DNA of 64,000 nucleotides from Micrasema longulum (lineage: Eukaryota; Arthropoda; Insecta; Trichoptera; Brachycentridae). The DNA is taken from contig JAGVSM010004294.1 in assembly GCA_022494885.1 (NCBI GenBank), positions 1-64,000 of the forward strand, read 5' to 3'. The notes below the pieces were generated by a model that saw only the letters and a list, made by a program, of their open reading frames with translations, ran no database searches and was not told where the DNA came from. This document shows positions 11,496 through 20,440 of the stretch, one piece after another; the stretch's first letter is position 1, and each line of letters begins with the position of its first letter. The translations under genes were made by a program, and so were the position numbers.

Positions 11496-11526
11496 GACGC
11501 GTTTCGTCTTGTTAGGACATTTTCAA
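11496..11526 (-). ncRNA. Hammerhead-ribozyme-like motif (decayed)
   Basis: On the minus strand a TTGAAAATG box (compare CUGANGA) is followed by a GTCC...AGAC hairpin stem, then GAAACGCGTC. In hammerhead terms, GAAA is followed by a self-complementary stem III ACGCGT and a GUC cleavage triplet. The first box has lost consensus bases and the pairing of stem I is poor. It is probably a dead copy from a Penelope-like or related retroelement, in which such short hammerheads are known. Similar motifs occur at 14.64, 14.82 and 46.61 kb. Confidence 0.35.
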
Positions 11527-11541
11527 TCAAACTAACTTAAA

Positions 11542-11579
11542 TATTTTTAGTATATAAGTTTCCTTATATACTAAAAATA
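11542..11579. repeat. Perfect 17-bp inverted repeat, 4-nt loop
   Basis: TATTTTTAGTATATAAG at 11542-11558 is exactly complementary to 11563-11579, separated by TTTC. It would extrude or fold as a 17-bp AT-rich hairpin. It lies next to the hammerhead-like motif, perhaps as part of the same old element. Confidence 0.9.
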
Positions 11580-11999
11580 ATTACTATTTTATGTTTTTGA
11601 ATTACTATACAAGCTAAAATAAGTAGCGTAATTAAAATTCAATAAGGGTGTACTGAGTTTATTAGATGAATATTTTGGTTATATTGGGGAAAAACCTTCC
11701 ATTATTTAAAAAGATTTGTAAGGGTATGACTTTAAAATTAATATAATTTTTATAAAACTATTGATTTCATTTATACAGGTTTATTTTGAAAATCATTGTT
11801 GAAACTCTGCATTGGTGTTTTACACAGGTTTCATTAATGTTTAATGTCAACTAAGGTAAAAATACATTAAGATTTTATAATAATATTTCATTTTAATTAT
11901 TATAATTACATTATTATCATTTTAATTATAACATTACCAAATTATATATGGAATTCTTCCAATTGTCTGCATACACAATAAATAATGAAATAATCGTCA

Positions 12000-12240
12000 A
12001 GGTCGTAGAACAACGACACATGTGATTTTATTCAATTTTGTGTAAGAGCGATTTAATATTATTTTTGACACTTTATGTCACAACATGACAAGTACAAAAG
12101 TATATTATTTGATACTTCTTAATTTTGTGTTATACATACATATTTTTTCAAACCTCTAATAAAAAACCTTTTCAAGATCGATCGAAAAGAAAGTTAATGA
12201 CACAGTTTTCACACGTCCGTCGTTGTTCTTCGATCGCAAC
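12000..12240. mobile_element. Possible decayed inverted-repeat element
   Basis: GTCGTAGAACAACGACACAT near 12002 matches, in inverse, a segment near 12211-12236 (ACACGTCCGTCGTTGTTCTT). The arms are imperfect (about 24 bp) and no target duplication is visible, so this is a weak MITE candidate. Confidence 0.35.
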
Positions 12241-12392
12241 GAAATTTTCGCCGCGTTGTTCAGTGGTTTGTTATGCTCGTAATAAATGGTTGTCACAAAA
12301 AAAGCTTAGTGGAATCTTAGAGTTTATACATCTCTAAGAGTGAAATTTAGTTTTCAAAAGTTATATGCTATTCGAGATTTTATTAAAAATTA

Positions 12393-12450
12393 CACGATGT
12401 TACATCACCGCGCGCAAAGGGATTATTTAGCACAGTATTTTAAGAGTTAA
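12393..12450 (+). repeat. 60-bp repeat, copy 2 (partner at 10690)
   Basis: Carries the same ACATCACCGCGCGCAAAGGG core and TTTTAAGAGTTAAA end as copy 1. The GC-rich CCGCGCGC centre stands out in this AT-rich DNA. Confidence 0.6.
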
Positions 12451-13200
12451 AGCTAGTATTAAGATAAATGTGGGATTAGCCACAAGTACACGTCACTCCA
12501 TTTAAGTTAAGCACCTTTAATTTCCAATCAATGTACGAATATTTTATAACCAATGCAAAGATTTAGTTCGATTTAACTACATTAAAATATAATCATTCTC
12601 GTTTCATCTAACTCGAAACACTTATAACTACTACACGACTTTCAAAAGATATAAAATGAAATGCAGAAAAGGAATAATAAACTTAATGTCTGGCTATAAA
12701 TAATTCATCGTTGCTGACAGACGTTTTTATCTTATTTTTAATTACAGATTACGAACGCCCAGAAAAAACATGGCGTTTGATAAACTGACGATCTTACCAC
12801 ATGGTTTTTGCCGTACGGAATTTGCAGTTCTCATAATTCGAGTTGCAAAAAACACAACAGGATTCTATTGTTATAAAATCATTTTGTATCTGTGCGCAAT
12901 GATGTTTAGAAATAAAGAAATCAGACGTAATACCGACAATTTTGAAAATTTTAAAATGCGTTAAAGCTTGAATTCATTCTCACATATTTTCACGGCCTTT
13001 TAAATATTATATTTATTTATGGATACGTTTTTATTGAATAGTTTTGCCGTGTTTTACCGTCGATGATCTGCCATTTGCCAAAAATAGCTTCAGTTTGTTC
13101 TACCATGATTTTAAAAATATTTTTACTGTTACTACTATGGTCATACCTAATCAAATATCATTATTCTCATAGTATAATTTTTGCTATCACCACCATTACA
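12451..13200. other. AT-rich stretch with one acceptor-like site
   Basis: A good acceptor-like sequence TTTTTAATTACAG ends at about 12747, but downstream frames close quickly except one (64 codons from 12770) that lacks a convincing donor. I do not call an exon. Confidence 0.35.
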
Positions 13201-13440
13201 TTTATATCCACACCTAATGGTGCAGAGGACATTGGTTTGATAAACCAAATGCTATGCATCTTGTTCACTTATCAATCACGGAGACACTAATCGCTACACT
13301 TCGAGATGAAATTACATCGACTTGATTTTCTTCGCCGTGTGTCCATGATGAGGAATACAGTTATGTGTGTAAAATAGAACCCGAAGCGTTGACGGGTGTA
13401 TTTGACTCGATGGCTACTCTCTTTTTCTAAAAAACCTACC
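13201..13440. repeat. SINE-B pieces: inverted 3-prime module then 5-prime module
   Basis: Bases 13205-13230 (ACACCTAATGGTGCAGAGG) are a minus-strand 3-prime module. Bases 13310-13440 are a plus-strand 5-prime module with GATGAGGAATACAGTTATG, AAAATAGAACCCGAAGC and TTTGACTCGATGGCTAC. The opposite orientations mean two separate insertions or a rearrangement. Confidence 0.55.
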
Positions 13441-13589
13441 TACCTAAATAATAGCGTCATTCAAAGCCGTCTCTAAATCTTACAAAAACAGATTTCAATT
13501 ATACTTGACGCCGCACACTTAGCATTCTCCATTGAGCCGGTGAAGCATAGTTAGAAATCTCACAACTCTTTTTTCAAAGTATTTCGCAA

Positions 13590-13700
13590 ATATCTCAGCA
13601 ACTCCTTCAATGGAGATTTCCTTAGTTTGCTTCTCATACCCTCATATTGCCTTAGGCAATTTCTTCCTACCTACCCAAACCATTCATTTTGAGAAAATAA
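13590..13700 (-). repeat. LINE 3-prime end fragment (Jockey-like family)
   Basis: The minus strand reads GGTTTGGGTAGGTAGGAAGA then AATTGCCTAAGGCAATATGA, the 3-prime UTR signature also found at 59.17, 52.33 and 15.45 kb. Only this short 3-prime part is present. Confidence 0.65.
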
Positions 13701-13750
13701 GGAGTATATGGACATTAAAGTAGGTCGATATTTTTTTTTCCTGAATTTTG

Positions 13751-14306
13751 AAATGAAAGGGGTCTAAAAAGTTGATTTTTGAATTACTCGGAATGCCAAA
13801 ATACCAACAAAAAAATCGATTCTACTTTTGGCCCTCTACTAGTGCTTAAAGTTTTTGAAAAAATCGATTTTTGCGCTAAACCGGCTGTCATTTCGTATTT
13901 AAGTAAGAAAATCAGTCTAACGAAATTTCATAATTTGCATTGAATCTTATTTTAAATAAGTATCTAAGGGCGTGAGTCGCACTTTGTTTTGTAATAAATG
14001 GGTAGCATTGTTTTAATGAGTCATTATTGTCGTCAATGCGCCAGGCGCTCAACGGTATCAGTTCCGCGGAGTGTAAACTTTTTGCATTTCGGTCGTTTTT
14101 AAACGTGTTCGAATTAGTAATGTGATTAATTTATATCTTAACTAACATGAAAATAATTTTATCAATATAGATAATTAACAAAATGTTCCGACAGTGATAA
14201 ACTTCAAATCTCGATTGAGGGTCAAAAGTAGTATATAATATTTTTTTAAATAATTGTTACGTTTAATGTGATCCAAAATGCAACTTTTTAGACCTCTTTC
14301 ACTTTT
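13751..14306. mobile_element. Inverted-repeat DNA element, about 556 bp
   Basis: Left end AAATGAAAGGGGTCTAAAAA (13751) pairs in inverse with the right end TTTTTAGACCTCTTTCACTT (ending about 14306). A second block, TCTACTTTTGGCCCTC on the left and GAGGGTCAAAAGTAGTA on the right, extends the inverted similarity inward. No ORF fills the interior. Arm divergence indicates an old non-autonomous element, and its target duplication is not clear. Confidence 0.65.
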
Positions 14307-14394
14307 ATGTCTAAAACAATAAAAAACTTCATAAATTATCGGTCCATCCTAATGGACATTTACTAGAAATACATTTGAGTATATATTTTTTTAT

Positions 14395-14480
14395 GATCAA
14401 GATACGCTGCATTTGGTGTTCAAATGCAGTGGCCTTTGCACCATCGTATGCAGATGGGTATAATGATGATGTAGCCATCA
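14395..14480 (+). repeat. SINE-B 3-prime module
   Basis: GATCAAGATACGCTGCATTT is followed by GGTGTTCAAATGCAGTGGCC and a TGCACCATCGTATGC block, ending in ATAATGATGATG. It matches the 3-prime part of the copies at 10.8 and 32.0 kb. The head is missing. Confidence 0.65.
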
Positions 14481-14595
14481 AGTAAAAAACACTTCTTCAA
14501 GACTTGTTCAGATTCCGATTCTGATGGACAGGTCATAATCAATAGAACAATACCAGCCTTAATAGGTGCGAAGGTTTTCACGGTCACTGTTTTCA

Positions 14596-14759
14596 ATTTG
14601 TTTCTTTTTTGGGTGATACCGTGTCTGTTGGATTTCTTCCGACGTTTTGGCTACCATTGTAGGAGCCATCTTCAGGGTAAACTGAAGGTAAACTGCGATG
14701 GTAGCCGAAACGTCGGAACAAATCCAACAGACACGGTGTTACCCAAAAAAGAAACAAAT
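14596..14759. repeat. 67-bp inverted repeat (fold-back)
   Basis: Left arm 14596-14662 and right arm 14693-14759 are complementary with about six mismatches, separated by 30 bases. Each arm carries ACACGGTGTTACCC or ATACCGTGTCTGTTGGA and a GGTAGCCGAAACGTCGG or related core. This may be two terminal pieces of one retroelement facing each other. Transcription would give a long hairpin RNA. Confidence 0.85.
14641..14675 (-). ncRNA. Hammerhead-ribozyme-like motif
   Basis: The minus strand reads CTGAAGA, U, a stem GGCT...AGCC, then AAAA (GAAA in the inverted right arm) and ACGTC. The CUGANGA core box is complete. The stem III position is the self-complementary ACGT followed by C, as expected for dimer-type minimal hammerheads. 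Stem I can form only about two pairs and there is one extra U after CUGANGA, so activity is doubtful. Confidence 0.4.
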
Positions 14760-14814
14760 GAATACCAGCTTAATTTTTATTATAATAATAAAACTATATA
14801 AATTTATAATTTTT

Positions 14815-14857
14815 ACCAGTGACCGGATTTCGTCGTGACTGGCATCGTCAGACCAGT
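14815..14857 (-). ncRNA. Hammerhead-ribozyme-like motif with intact stem I
   Basis: On the minus strand ACTGGT precedes CTGACGA and a second ACTGGT follows GAAATCCGGTC. The two ACTGGT segments pair over six positions (two G-U), forming stem I exactly at the positions a hammerhead requires. CUGANGA, GAAA and a GUC triplet are present, and CCGG makes a self-complementary stem III. Stem II (TGCC...GACG) is weak. Known: Penelope-like retroelements carry short hammerheads. Inferred: this is such a remnant. Confidence 0.45.
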
Positions 14858-15043
14858 GTGTAAATATAAATAAAAGTGAATAAAACTGTATACATATTTT
14901 TATTTTTATTATTATTAAAATGCACTTCCACCAAGAAATGTCAATAGGAAAACTCAAGTTATATCTTACTTTGACGTGTTTCAAGGGATGACGAGGCACT
15001 TTGATTTTTTTCGCATTTTGATGGCCCTTTGTCTTCCTTTCAG

Positions 15044-15133
15044 GGGGTGATCAGCGATACTTCGATTCCCATGAGGCATAGAATTAACAAGAAAGGGACT
15101 AACAATAGGTCCCTAACCGACGAGGATCATTCG
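15044..15133 (+). CDS. Internal coding exon of an unrecognised host gene
   Basis: A pyrimidine-rich acceptor (TTTGTCTTCCTTTCAG) ends at 15043, and a consensus donor GTAAGT starts at 15134. The 90 bp between them are less AT-rich than the flanks. They are open in one frame only, 30 codons beginning GVISDTSIPMRHR and ending SLTDEDHS; the other two frames meet stops. Length is a multiple of three, so the exon could be skipped in frame. The peptide is hydrophilic and rich in Lys/Arg, Asp and Ser, with no domain I know. Basic and acidic Ser-rich short exons often lie in cytoplasmic or linker regions of long neuronal or signalling proteins, but that is only a guess. No neighbouring exon could be joined with confidence. 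Confidence 0.72.
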
Positions 15134-15409
15134 GTAAGTTACAACTCTTAAGTAAATATTTTTGGAAAATCATGCTTAGTAATTAGATTGTTTTCGATAT
15201 ACATATTAAAACGTTACTTTTATTTGAAAACTTTTTACCATGATGCGTGTTGTCTGGAACTGGAGCAGTTTGGCGGGAATTAAAAAAATTGTTTAGAATT
15301 TAAAAAAGAAAAATAAATAAAAAAATAAAAAAAATAAACTCTTGTATATAATCGTTTAAAAAGGAAATGCCAATTATTAAACTCTTGCATAGTGTCAGTA
15401 GTTTTATAA

Positions 15410-16125
15410 GTTGTATATGGCAGGCTTATTGACAAATTGCAATTTCTTCCAACCATCCAATAAAATACAAGTGTTATTTATATCATGTCATCCTTTTTAA
15501 AATGAAAATGAAATTTAAAAAAAAAAAATAATAATAATATTTGTCTATGAAATTCTTTAAATTAATACTAGTACTCAATGGAAAAAAATGAATAAAAAAG
15601 AAAAAAAGAAAGAAGGATGGATTTAGGAAAAGAAAGAAGATATTTTTTTAGACGTGATTTAAATAAAGATACAGTAGAAACATCTTTGATATTGTATGGG
15701 AGATGATTCCGCAGTCGAGCCGTATGGACACTATATGGGTTAGAGAAGAAAGGGGATTGTGGATTTGAATTAAAAGTGTGCTTTGAAAATTAGAACGAAG
15801 AGGTGACCTTGAACTGATAAGCGTTGAATTTTTTTACGGAGGTATAAAGGTGCGTTAGAACTATGAAATACAGTGTACAGAAGTAAAAGGGAGTGATAGT
15901 CTCTTCGCTGTATAATTTAGAGCCATTTCAGTTGCCTTCGATAATTAGATATGTGGTTACATTTTCTAGGACCAAAAAATATACATGTGTTCTGAAGTCG
16001 TTCAAGTTTATCGAGTAATTCACAGTCTAAATCAGTCGTGGAAACATCAGCGTAATCTAGAATAAGTAGTAGTAGTAGTGCTTGTAACAAAATCTGCAAG
16101 CTTCAAAGTCAGTGTGGACTGAAAA
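15410..16125 (-). pseudogene. LINE ORF2 C-terminus and 3-prime UTR (Jockey-like family)
   Basis: The minus strand from about 16100 reads LLLILDYADVSTTDL and LLDKLERLQNTCIFFGPRK, then RRQLKWL: the DYADV..LERLQN..FG.RK..H block that follows the reverse-transcriptase palm in many LINEs. Further on, frameshifted pieces read SLLLLYTVFHSSNAPLYLRK and KSTIPFLL, with many stops. The 3-prime end near 15410-15480 carries TTGGATGGTTGGAAGAAATT and GTCAATAAGCCTGCCAT, the same 3-prime signature as the copies at 52.3 and 59.2 kb. Heavily decayed. Confidence 0.8.
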
Positions 16126-17654
16126 ATATTTTGCGACTCCTGTATAGGTGCGAATCTTGACACCTTACCAAAGCTCGAAACACCAAACTTCCGAGGTTAG
16201 AGAGAAAAAATGTACATTACAAGAATATTAGGTACAAGGTAATTTAATTTCATAACTAACATTAAAGTCCGAAAACGGACGCAGTCGTCGATGTCGATCT
16301 TTTTGATTTATTCAACGGAAATATGAGATTCGGGATCGAAGTGGGAAAAAACGAAAGTGCTGGCTGGCGATAAGGTCTCTTGAAGGCGTCTGATGATGTC
16401 CACATGCTCCGCTTTGAATCAGATGTAAAAAAAAGAAGTAAAAAGCAAACGTTATTTTTACTTGTTGTTTAAGAAATCGTGTAACGATGTGGATGTTCTT
16501 AGCAAGTTAGGACAGGGGTAGACATCAGGTTTATCCACACGATAATTACATCCGACTATCGGAAGGCGTCAACGCCATAAATCCGTTGAAACAGGCCGGT
16601 TGCGTCATATGGAGTAATTGGATGGGGTGGTTGTTTGGAGGCAATTTTAAATCCATTTGCCATTCTCCAAAAAACAATATTTAAAATAATGCTAAAACTG
16701 CCATCCACCCACTTCTGTTATCTATTTGAAATAAAAAAATTACCAAATGTCATACAAATGTATGTAAGGGAAGTTCTAACAAATTTCTGGTCTTCAGTAA
16801 AAAATATAACACAACAGAATATTAAAACAAGATACGTAATAAGTATTCACTTTGAGGTACTTCAAAAAGAACTGCCTTTTTTAGAGGCATTTTGCAGTAT
16901 TGGACCCCAGGGTTTTTAACATGGACCCCGGCATAAAAGCGTCCGTCAGTTATAATGTTTAGAAGAAAATGGTGAGCTAGTGGATAAGGAATACACCTTT
17001 TCATATCCTGTAAATTATTTTTATAACTAAAAGAGTGTTGCTTTTAATTGTGAAATATATCCTTATTTTTTTTATTTAAATGTTCTTTTTATGTTTTTTA
17101 ATTTATATTTGTGATAATTGATTTTTATTATTATCGGTATATTTTCTTATTCACATTTGTTTTATTTTTTAAATGTTTAATATAATATTTTCTAATTAAT
17201 ATTTATGCTTCAGTTTTGACCATTATCGGTATGTTTTCTAATTTGCATTAATGTTTCATTTTCTAATTCATAGTAATATATTTTCTAATTTATTTTTATT
17301 ATTACCTCTAAGTTTTCTAATTTGTATTTATGTTTCATTTTTTAATTTTTAATAGTATATTTTTTAATTTATATTCATGCTGCAATTTTCATTATTATCG
17401 GTATGTTTTGTGATTTAAATCCATTTAGAATTTTTTGATACTATTTTTATTATTTGAATTCTTTTAAGCATCTAACGAAATGAAAAAAAAATACTTGTAA
17501 AAGGAATATCCTTCCTAAACACAGGAATTTACTAGCTTGTCGGGACCAGAAACGAAGAACCTATGTGCATTTTAAAACTGTAAAACAAATAAATAAATAT
17601 GTATAACATCCTAGTTTCGCCGATTTTATTACCAATACGATTTCTGAAGTTACG
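16126..17654. other. Intergenic or intronic stretch, part GC-richer
   Basis: Bases 16260-16640 are visibly less AT-rich and carry no repeat that I recognise. They lack a splice-bounded open frame, so a regulatory or element-derived origin is equally possible. Bases 17040-17460 are a low-complexity series of TTTTCTAATTTATATTTATG-like units that vary around a 50-60-bp rhythm. Confidence 0.4.
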
Positions 17655-17764
17655 TGGTTGTTGAATGTTACAATGGTAAATGTTACATGATGTGTAAAAT
17701 GTCCCCCTAAATTAGCCAATGACAGATCATACGCCTTATAAAAGCTGAGACTTCTATATTCCTA
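17655..17764 (-). repeat. Repeat family R, partial copy
   Basis: Contains the minus-strand block AATGTTACATGATGTGTAAA, GCCAATGACAGATCATACGC and GACTTCTATATTCC, the central part of family R. It stops at a (CTA)n tract that marks the 3-prime end of the following LINE copy. Confidence 0.65.
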
Positions 17765-18480
17765 CTACTACTACTACTACTAATACCATGGTCTTCGGTT
17801 CTGTCTGCTTTTGACATGACCAGACTTAAGATTTTGGTTTATCTGATCATGCCGCGTCTTCCTTGGTCGTCCTCGTCTCACGTTGCCGTTCATTTTCGCC
17901 ATATTTATTTATTTATACTTTTACATTGTTCGTATTCTTTTTTTTTATACAGAATAATGTTCCCTCACTGGGGTGTCCCATGCCGAGGTAAACATTTTAC
18001 AATATGTGAAACATGCCTAAGATTAGCTATTTAACAAAGTTAACATAATAAAAAATAATAAAAAAACGTAATTAATCCAGTTAACCTAATTTTAATTAAC
18101 ATAATAAACAATAAAAAACAAAAATATATTCATAAAAAACATTACCAATTTATAAAGACCAATTTAAAAAAAATCATAAACAGTGCATACATTTTACCTA
18201 TTTGGCTTGATCCGCTCATCATACTTGTTTTACCATTCTTTCGTCGTCCATTCGTTCTACGTAACCAAACCATCTCATAGACCCTTTTTTAATCTTATCA
18301 ATTATACTAGACTCAGATTTACAGTCTCGCCTGATTTCATCATTCGTCACCCTGTCATACATTGATTTCCCACACATTCGTCTAAGAGATCGCATTTCAA
18401 CCACGTTCACTCGGCTTTCATCCTTCTTCTGCCAGTTCCATGTTTCATTCTATACATAAGTGTTGGGACTAAAACTCCGT
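17765..18480 (-). pseudogene. RTE-like LINE remnant, interrupted by another element
   Basis: Minus-strand coding from about 18410 reads VEMRSLRRMCGKSMYDRV, TNDEIRRDC and SIIDKIKKGSMRWFGYVERM. It breaks at 18221 and resumes at about 17904 as NVRRGRPRKTRHDQ. The 316 bp between are the LINE tail element at 17905-18220. Comparison with the uninterrupted copy at 22.4 kb places the insertion in the KQV.IWRK region. The upstream end retains QRSFSPNTYV-like decayed sequence and the downstream end is a (CTA)n tract. Confidence 0.85.
17905..18220 (-). mobile_element. LINE 3-prime fragment inserted into an older LINE
   Basis: Reverse-orientation relative of 5816-6125. It starts on the minus strand at GATGAGCGGATCAAGCCAAA, runs through ATGGGACACCCCAGTGAGGG and ends in GTAAAAGTATAAATAAATAA. 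Both junctions fall inside LINE coding sequence, so this element is younger than its host copy. AT-rich bases at both junctions blur the target duplication. Confidence 0.8.
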
Positions 18481-18949
18481 TGTGCACTGCCTATATTCTC
18501 TTCTTAATAATATTTTTTCTCTCTGTTGCAAATCGTATAAATCCTTGCGTTTCCATTTATGTAGACCAAACAAATTGTTGGCCCGTATTGCAATGGAAAG
18601 TTGACGTTTGTCCTCAATTTTATCTACAAACAAAATGTTTTTTTTTGTTTAAAAAATAAAAAAATGTTTAGAGTTACCGTATACCGACGAAGCAACTTCA
18701 AATTTGCATATGTCAATGTATATTTTTATACGTATATAATATGTATCATATTAAATTCATTTTTCTACACTTTATTTAGCTAACTAAGGTACATACCCCG
18801 TTCCAAGCTAGGCAATTACGTTTTTATACATAATAATATTTTACAAGTTTAAAGAAAGAACAGACAAATAAAATATCAACTTACTAGTATACCCATATGC
18901 ATAAATACCTGTACATATATATACATACACATATACGTACAATACAAAA
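18481..18949. other. AT-rich stretch with short CATA/TATA microsatellite
   Basis: No gene or recognised element. Around 18905-18945 there is a short TATATACATACACATATACG simple-sequence run. Confidence 0.45.
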
Positions 18950-19545
18950 TTTAAAGATATAGATTACACCAACATCACTGTGTCAGATTTAAAATTTAGA
19001 CTAAAAATGCATTATGTAACTTATTAGACATTATAATAATAAATGTGTTTATCTCTTTTCCCCTTCTTATCCTCTCTTCAAGCATTCTTGTCCTAATCCC
19101 ATCCAATTTACAATAACTTACTGTTATTAAAAAATATTTGATTACTGAAAAATATTTACGAGTACATGAAAATATAATTTTGTATATGTATAAACTTATA
19201 TGTATTTATTTGATATGTAATATATTTTCTTTACTAACTTTGTATGCTTTGTGGAAATCTGTTATTAGTTCTGAGTTTATACACTATATCTGTAGTTTAT
19301 ACACTTGTTTACTATAAAAAACTATAAAAATTATATAAACTCTTATAAATAAACAACTAAAACGGTGTAAGTCACTCTCCAAGCACAAGAGTTAGTCTCT
19401 TTTTTTGGAGAGTTACAGTGATAAAATTTACTAGATGTGTAAAAGTAGTTATGTTTAGAATTCTACAAAAACCTTTTCCTTTTTTTTACGAAATTTGTGA
19501 ATGTAAAAAAATATGTATGTAGAACTGTTGATTTCCCAAATAAAA
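18950..19545 (+). repeat. LINE 3-prime region (family shared with 32.74-32.98 kb)
   Basis: Ends with GTAGAACTGTTGATTTCCCA and an AATAAAATAAAT tail. The part with CCAATTTACAATAACTTACT and GTTATTAGTTCTGAGTTTAT recurs in reverse at 32745-32975. This copy carries an extra stretch of about 180 bp (about 19285-19465) absent from the other. The short tract at 18985-19020 (LKFRLKMHYVT) looks like the last residues of an ORF2. Confidence 0.6.
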
Positions 19546-19556
19546 TAAATACATAC

Positions 19557-19588
<32 letters not shown>

Positions 19589-19640
19589 GCATACATACAC
19601 ACATACACACACATACATACATATATACTACACATTTCCG
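19546..19640. repeat. (TA)n and (CATA)n microsatellite
   Basis: Compound simple repeat that follows directly on the AATAAA tail of the LINE, a common place for such expansions. Confidence 0.9.
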
Positions 19641-20194
19641 TACCTAAATATCGATTTTATTTTATACCATCTCCACTCGATCTACCATCGATGAAGATAA
19701 CGTTTGTAATCGCTACCTTGGTGCATGTTCGTTTATTCGTTTTGACGAAAACGTAACATTTGTTTGACTACAATTTTTTTTTACTTCAGTTTTTGTCGTG
19801 CAACTGGACCTCAAACACATGGCCGTATTCCTAGATGCCTTACCCTAATAATATAAATATAATTCTCTTTCCTTGATAGTAAAATGGCGTCGGGCCATAA
19901 TAACACCAGAAGTCACGTATGAACTCACTGTAATGCTTGTTCTGATGTCAATATGGTATTCCGAGATATTTTCCTCCATACTGCCGTAACAGCTGTCTCT
20001 GATATCGGTTTCCATTTCCCGCCAAACGTTATAGGCCATAAAACAATAGAGAATCGAGGGGAGGGTTCCGATACGATTGATGGACGTCGCAGTGATCAGA
20101 GATTTGAAATGCCAGTGATCGGATTAAAAAAAAAACTTTTTTATTAATTAATTTTCAAATACGACATTGATTTTCAGTTGTATGTCGATCGGTT
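19641..20194. other. Unique stretch without a supported gene
   Basis: Moderately AT-rich. Overlapping ORFs of 64 codons on both strands (19845-20147) are of equal length and quality, which argues for chance. No repeat match was found in this window. Confidence 0.35.
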
Positions 20195-20440
20195 TTAAGG
20201 ATACCCAAAATTAAGACTTTTTAGAGGCAAAATTATGGCAGGTGGACACCCAGAATAATAAAGCGGACCATTGGCAAAAAAAAGTGTTTGAAGGCCACAT
20301 AAAAGATGGGTCGATGACATTGCCTCTATAGCCAGTAAAACATGGATGATGAAAGCAAGTGAATGGAAGGAATAGAGACGTTTGGAAGAGGCCTTTATCT
20401 AGCAGTGGAGAGAATAGGGCTGAAGAAGAAGAAGAATACT
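20195..20440 (+). pseudogene. LINE ORF2 extreme C-terminus, GAAGAA tail
   Basis: One + frame reads RWVDDIASIASKTWMMKAS, EWKE, stop, RRLEEAFI, stop, QWRE. This is the well-known end (RWxDDI..W..A.....W..L.EA...QW) of insect non-LTR ORF2 proteins. In-frame stops show decay. The copy ends in GAAGAAGAAGAA, a LINE-type simple tail. It is different from the LRWFGHVERM family. Confidence 0.8.

Noticed and set aside
12735..12964. Exon starting after TTTTTAATTACAG
   Set aside because: Two frames close within 15 codons and the third lacks a convincing donor.
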